Source of the DNA: Cichorium intybus
Lineage: Eukaryota; Streptophyta; Magnoliopsida; Asterales; Asteraceae
Length of the DNA stretch: 64,000 bases
Direction: 5' to 3'
NCBI GenBank assembly: GCA_023525715.1
Contig: CM042014.1
Span: 23,893,404-23,957,403, forward strand
Positions 59,357 through 64,000 of the stretch are shown here, piece by piece (the first letter of the stretch is position 1; every line of letters begins with the position of its first letter). Both the position numbers and the translations under genes were made by a program. Under the pieces are notes generated by a model. That model ran no database searches. It was given only the letters and a program-made list of their open reading frames with translations, and had not been told where the DNA came from.

Positions 59357-62300
59357 GGATAAGTTTATGACTTTAATTACCAATTTAACCTCTAATTAAT
59401 TAGCAACTGTAGCTTCCTAGAAACTGCTGCCGAACTCTGACCCAGTTAGTTCCGTCCATAGATAAGTGATCATATGATCCTCCGTCCAACAAGATATTTC
59501 CAGACATGAGACATGGATTGAGATCAATCTATGTCCGGTACTCTGTTTCCCGATTTCCGATTTGCATATGACATAATACTTCTAACTGAACACATCAATT
59601 CAGTCCTGACTGGCCACCACTTTAGTCAACTTCAAAATCATCGAGAGGCCTACAGATATCTGTTTCCCATCTGGGTCAAGGAACGAAAGAGCTTCGACTC
59701 ATATGCTTGTGTCTTTTACTCATCAAAATCGTGCACAACAATACGTTTTATAACATCGAATTACCGATGCGTTTACGCACTATCAATGCACAACCGATTT
59801 GTAAATTTTAACTCATATGTCTCCACTTCAAGACCATAAGATATTATCGTCTCAAAATTGCTCGTGATGTAATCCATGAAGCAATTCTTTGAGCGTGGGT
59901 TTATCCAATACTCAAATCTCTATTTCTAAGTACTCATGAATGTTGTAGCAATCTTATTGCTATGTCTAACTCCTTAGACAGTCTACAAACCAATTCATGA
60001 CAATCTTGATTCAATACTTACTTCCCAAAGTATGAGCGACTGTGGACCTTTCTGAATAATTAAATTATCCGGGAAGTAAAATATGCGAAAGCGAAACATA
60101 AAGATCTGACTGGTAGCTACTCCTGCTTATTGCCAAGTGTGTACGAGGTAATCACCAAGTCGGATCTTGTCATAAACTATTATCGGTTTCTAGATTTCTT
60201 TTAAACTTTCAATTCAAGTTTTATATCTATGTCTACATGAACATTTCACTCTTTCTATGTATTCAAAAGTGTCTTACACTGATACACTTCATTGCAGATG
60301 ATCCAATCGGATGCTCTTCCGATGACATCTCAATATGTTATCGTGTCATTTTTCTCTCATAACTCCATTATGGTAATTTGTATTGTGACTTCCCATGGTT
60401 CTCGGGGTCTTTAGTCTACTTGACTGCACCCTCAGACTATTTCGAGGTGTTATGATGTGCCGGTGAACCACACGCGCTCCATCAGAATGCCAACGAAACT
60501 CTCTAGCCATGAAGTCTTTCAGCACCACGTCCTGACATTAATAATTACCACTTTGAAACTCTTTCAAATTATTACTATCACTTTCACCCCAATCATTTCC
60601 CAATGATTTCGCACGTGAGTTCAAATAATCCATCCAGTATTCCTAGCCAGACAATATCCTGAATCCAACTTACTATGCCATAAGCATCAAGTCATCAGGA
60701 CATGTTCATGACACTTTTGATCGATCCAAGAAGCTTGTGGAACCCGATCTAATATTATTCCAAACCCTTTCGGAACCTAAAGATTATTTATTATCCTTGT
60801 GTCATGATTTTCGAGAACTATTTCCTTTCGGAGACTCTTCTCATGCATCTTGAATCTTATCAAGATCATGCTTACAATGGCTAGGTCTATACTGACGATT
60901 TCATCTATCCGATAGATGTCTGTGAATTACGTGAGTATGTTGCACCTTCTTTATTTTTTTCATGCCAAGTCATCACACTTTGCAATGATAGGAAACTCTT
61001 TTCCTGAGGTTATGCATCTTGAATCTCATCAAGATCAGATTGGCAGAGTTTTGATCTATCTCATAGATGTTCACAACCACTTGAGTACGTTGTATCTCTA
61101 TTAAGTATTTCGTAGTGAATCATCTCTTAATGTCAAATCATTACACTTTGTAATGATAAGAGATGTTCCCAACATACTGTCATAGGCAGATAACAACGAT
61201 ACTCATACTGGCTTTGACTCTTCCGGTCTATTCACAAAATCCAAACCTTTTGGCACATTTTGAGAATCCGAAGTCCAAACCTTTCTGACATAGTTACTGG
61301 AATCTTTCAGGCTATTCACAAAATCCAAACTTTTGACATATTTTGAGAATCCGAATATCCTTTCTTGCGAGATGCCCATGGGAATAATCTCGGGCCCATG
61401 TACCTTTGTATTGGCACGCTCTTTGTGAGTCCCTATTAGTGTGCTGGTAAACCACACACGCTCCACTAACGACTCACAAGGTGCAGCTTTACTAAACAGT
61501 ATCCTTTCAGATTTCATCTTCTATTGAGAGTGCTTCTCTCGGAATCAATTACTTGACTCTGAGTATCATCTCATTCAACCAGATGTTCTGTAAGTACATC
61601 TCTATCTATGTTGCTTTCTTTTGATGATTCAATTACTCCCACTAGTTATTAGACCAGGTGTAAAATCAGTCAAAATGTACATAGACTGTATCTCGCCCTA
61701 AGGTTCTCTTATTTGGCAGCAATCGGGCTCACCAATGCTTCCAAGTAGTCGGATTGCTTATCCGTACCAACTTTAGTGTTTTACCACTAATCGATATGTC
61801 ACCCAGATCATAACTACTTATGACGATGATCAATACTACTGGTCAAGAGAAGAGCATGTCAGGTTTGACAGGAATCCGATTCCTGGTCAAGGCCTAGTGA
61901 TGACTAAAGGTTCTTTCAATTGGCTAATCCTGAACTCATTTATGATTATTCTTACTCCCACTGTTTCCTGAGAATATGAGTCCTTTCCAAAAGAACACTT
62001 CTTTCACATTTACAGTCGGGATAGCCAATGAACCGACATTGCTGATCAGGTATAGGCTAGTCATGAGGTTCAGATGAACGCTACATGACCCTGGACTTTC
62101 TATGTACAAGTGGGACGATCCTAGCTTTACACTTCAGACATTTTCTGCAAAACCTACTTAGTTTAAGATATGGTCGGAATATGGTTTCTATGACTGGTTG
62201 AATATTCAATTCATCGGAAACTAATTGAAATGTATCTTATACATCGAGGATCGAACTATTTCGACCAATGCTCCATCATCTTCCCTAAGACACATTATAA

Positions 62301-63443
62301 CCATTAATGTTCTTGGAAGAGAATAAACCGTGAAACATTTTCTCAGTTTATGATGTTACTCAGGTTCTGTTGATCTTATACTTCCTTTGAAGTCCTTGAA
62401 CTGTTCAAGGTTTCAATTCAATCACTTATTCTGATAAGCGAAGCCATACTCGTCATACTAATTGACAAACATCGTGAAGTATAACTAATTGTGTTCTTTT
62501 CGAAGATTCGAGAAATACACAATAACTGATGTGTCCGTGCTCATAATCTTAATGTCTTTTACATCTCTATGTAAATTTATGACTTTGTTAATATTGTTCA
62601 AGATTTGCAATCATCACCTGACTCTAAGTCAACTGATTCCAAAATCCTATCCATTGGATCTTTGGGTGATTCATTTCTTGCCACAATGGATTTTATTAAG
62701 AACTCAATTCATCATGTGACTCTAAGTCAAATGATTCCAAAGTCCTGTCCAACTGGACCTTTGGTTGAATTGATCCTTATAAAATTTCTTTTAACAATCA
62801 TAGGGGACACAATTCATGAATCCAAAACACTTTGGATGCATCAACATTCAAGTCATTACCATAATGCAATTAACACACTCATACAACATTTCAATGATAA
62901 TTTAAACAACCATGTGTTAAAAGAAAATCAACATTTTATTAAAACATAAATATTTGAACAATGTATTATATGATAGACAATGTCGCATGCATCTAATAAG
63001 CTAATAACAAGATTGTAATATCTAACTAAAATTCAAAACTGCATGAGCTGGAGATCCAATCCAAATGTGCTCCTATGCGCCAAAGTCCCGTACCCTACTG
63101 ATTCCCTTGGAGCATCTTCCAATCTTTCTGTGACTGTATCCGATCCTATGGATTCCCAATTTGAGACATCTCAGAACATGTCCAGACGATCTGGATCGTT
63201 TCCAGCTGCGTCTCCTTACTAGACTCAATCCAGAAGTAGCCGAACCAGGGGAGCTATGCCTGTCCATGAGTGACTCGTATAAAGTCAACAGTGAACGCAT
63301 TTCCACAAAGGTCTTTTCTGGTCTTCCTTTCTATACGCCTGAATAAACAGATCGTACCTATTAGTCAGCGAATCAAGTAGGATGTTAACACTCATCTCCT
63401 GACTAATTGGGTGACCAAGTTTGTACAATTCGCCTATGTATCT
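59357..63443 (-). mobile_element. Non-coding interior of the TR-GAG-like element
   Basis: About 4.1 kb between gag and the polypurine tract with no protease, integrase, reverse transcriptase or RNase H in any frame; the open frames here are short and random. It contains internal direct repeats. Blocks near 60845-60985 and 61010-61170 share CATCTTGAATCTYATCAAGA and ATCATTACACTTTGTAATGA-like text. 61225-61275 and 61313-61355 share TATTCACAAAATCCAAAC. 62612-62660 and 62716-62755 share TGACTCTAAGTCAA. Two copies of a GGTAAACCACACACGCTCCA-type motif lie at about 60460 and 61440. Confidence 0.7.
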
Positions 63444-63898
63444 TTAAATCTTGAGAACATGCGAATCGATGCTACTTTCTTCTTTTAGCTTGCACTCTGC
63501 AAGTCTTTTGAAGATCCTAGCTCGTTCCTCTTCAACCGGTTCTTGAAACTTTTCCTCAACCAATTGTATTAACTCATATGGCCCCATGAATTCAAAATCC
63601 CTGCGGAACTTAGGGTCAATGGTCAATAGCATGAGGTCACGAACTTCCTCGGATTCATCAACTAAGAAGTCAGGCTCATCACAAAAAGACTTTGTGTGAT
63701 GACATGTTTCGGTGGAACCGGGATCGGATACTCAATGAGATGTAGCTTGCCAGCAATAATAAGAACCATTCTCCAATTGCAAAGCCATTCCTCATAGTTC
63801 AGGCCAGTCAGCCTTTCCATATTTAACAGGTGCTTTCTGAGGCTCTCAGAAATGGGTGAAGGAGGAGAAGGAGGAGAATTGACACTTGATTTAGACAT
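63444..63898 (-). pseudogene. Copia-type gag, frameshifted
   Basis: The first frame starts at 63898 with MSKSSVNSPPSPPSPISES and has LTGLNYEEWLCNWRMVLIIA, the N-terminal signature of copia-type gag (UBN2-like; the LNGxNYxxW motif). It breaks near 63662-63700. The second frame (63632-63444) continues LTIDPKFRRDFEFMGPYELI, VEEERARIFKRLAECKLKE. The zinc knuckle and all pol domains are absent. The homologous but more decayed copy is at 1040-1560. The protein would have been the packaging function of an element relying on another copia for enzymes. Confidence 0.8.
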
Positions 63899-64000
63899 CT
63901 ACAAGAAACATAATTTATTAGTTTAATTTTAATCCTTTAAATAATTACCCAATTTATTATTTAATAAGGCTAGGACCCAAAATACCCCAACTATGATGTG
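63899..64000 (-). mobile_element. Leader of the TR-GAG-like element, cut by window end
   Basis: Matches 1561-1665 (shared GGCTAGGACCCAAAATACCCC). The 5' LTR and primer site should lie just beyond the window. Confidence 0.7.

Noticed and set aside
59531..59839. Plus-strand frame of 102 codons in the TR-GAG interior
   Set aside because: Antisense to the element, no domain, not conserved as far as can be seen.

Overview
This is a 64-kb piece of plant nuclear DNA. It has intron-rich GT-AG genes, telo-box and site II promoter motifs in front of ribosome-biogenesis genes, and a dense load of plant transposons (Ty3-gypsy, Ty1-copia, L1-type LINEs, Mutator, hAT, Tourist-like, Helitron). Base composition is AT-rich. 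A dicot is likely; Asteraceae is only a guess from the style of the LTRs.

Only three ordinary host genes are supported, all on the minus strand: (1) a 60S acidic ribosomal protein P2 gene (coding 6520-7124), (2) a NOP58/NOP5 box C/D snoRNP core protein gene (coding 11380-13721), and (3) an aldo/keto reductase of the At2g27680 type (coding 30059-32493) that has two tandem, diverged first exons. Genes 1 and 2 both serve ribosome production and carry telo-box motifs near their starts. Gene 3 is probably plastid-targeted.

The rest is transposon-derived. 1-4.5 kb: a decayed copia-type gag fragment, a degenerate tandem repeat, and a solo copia LTR with a 5-bp target duplication. 8.2, 18.6, 19.7 and 20.5 kb: small non-autonomous DNA elements (two hAT, one fully palindromic Mutator-type, one Tourist-like), three with perfect 8-10 bp target duplications. 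15.3-18.0 kb: a solo gypsy-type LTR. 21.5-29.5 kb: two Mutator-like elements head to tail, each carrying pieces of host genes (Pack-MULEs), with three copies of the same 9-bp target duplication around and between them. The first carries the 5' half of a gypsy retrotransposon, an alpha-1,4-glycosyltransferase fragment and a polygalacturonase-1 beta-subunit-like fragment. The second carries the C-terminal part of an SRC2-like C2-domain gene.

33.0-35.0 kb: a 5'-truncated LINE and a dead hAT transposase. 37.3-43.5 kb: a full-length L1-type LINE with an 18-bp target duplication whose only two frame breaks are in 7-G runs. 44.0-49.8 kb: a probable non-autonomous Helitron with an internal tandem duplication, containing a 3-kb solo gypsy LTR with a perfect 5-bp target duplication. 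50.3-55.6 kb: a second, 5'-truncated LINE with a 403-bp duplication at its 5' end. 58.6 kb to the end: a copia-type element on the minus strand that has an LTR, polypurine tract and gag but no pol (TR-GAG/LARD-like), whose other LTR lies beyond the window.

The most notable points are the re-used 9-bp target site between the two gene-carrying Mutator elements, the doubled first exon of the reductase gene, the ATGA stop-start overlap conserved between the two LINEs, and palindromic GC-rich motif arrays inside two unrelated gypsy LTRs.
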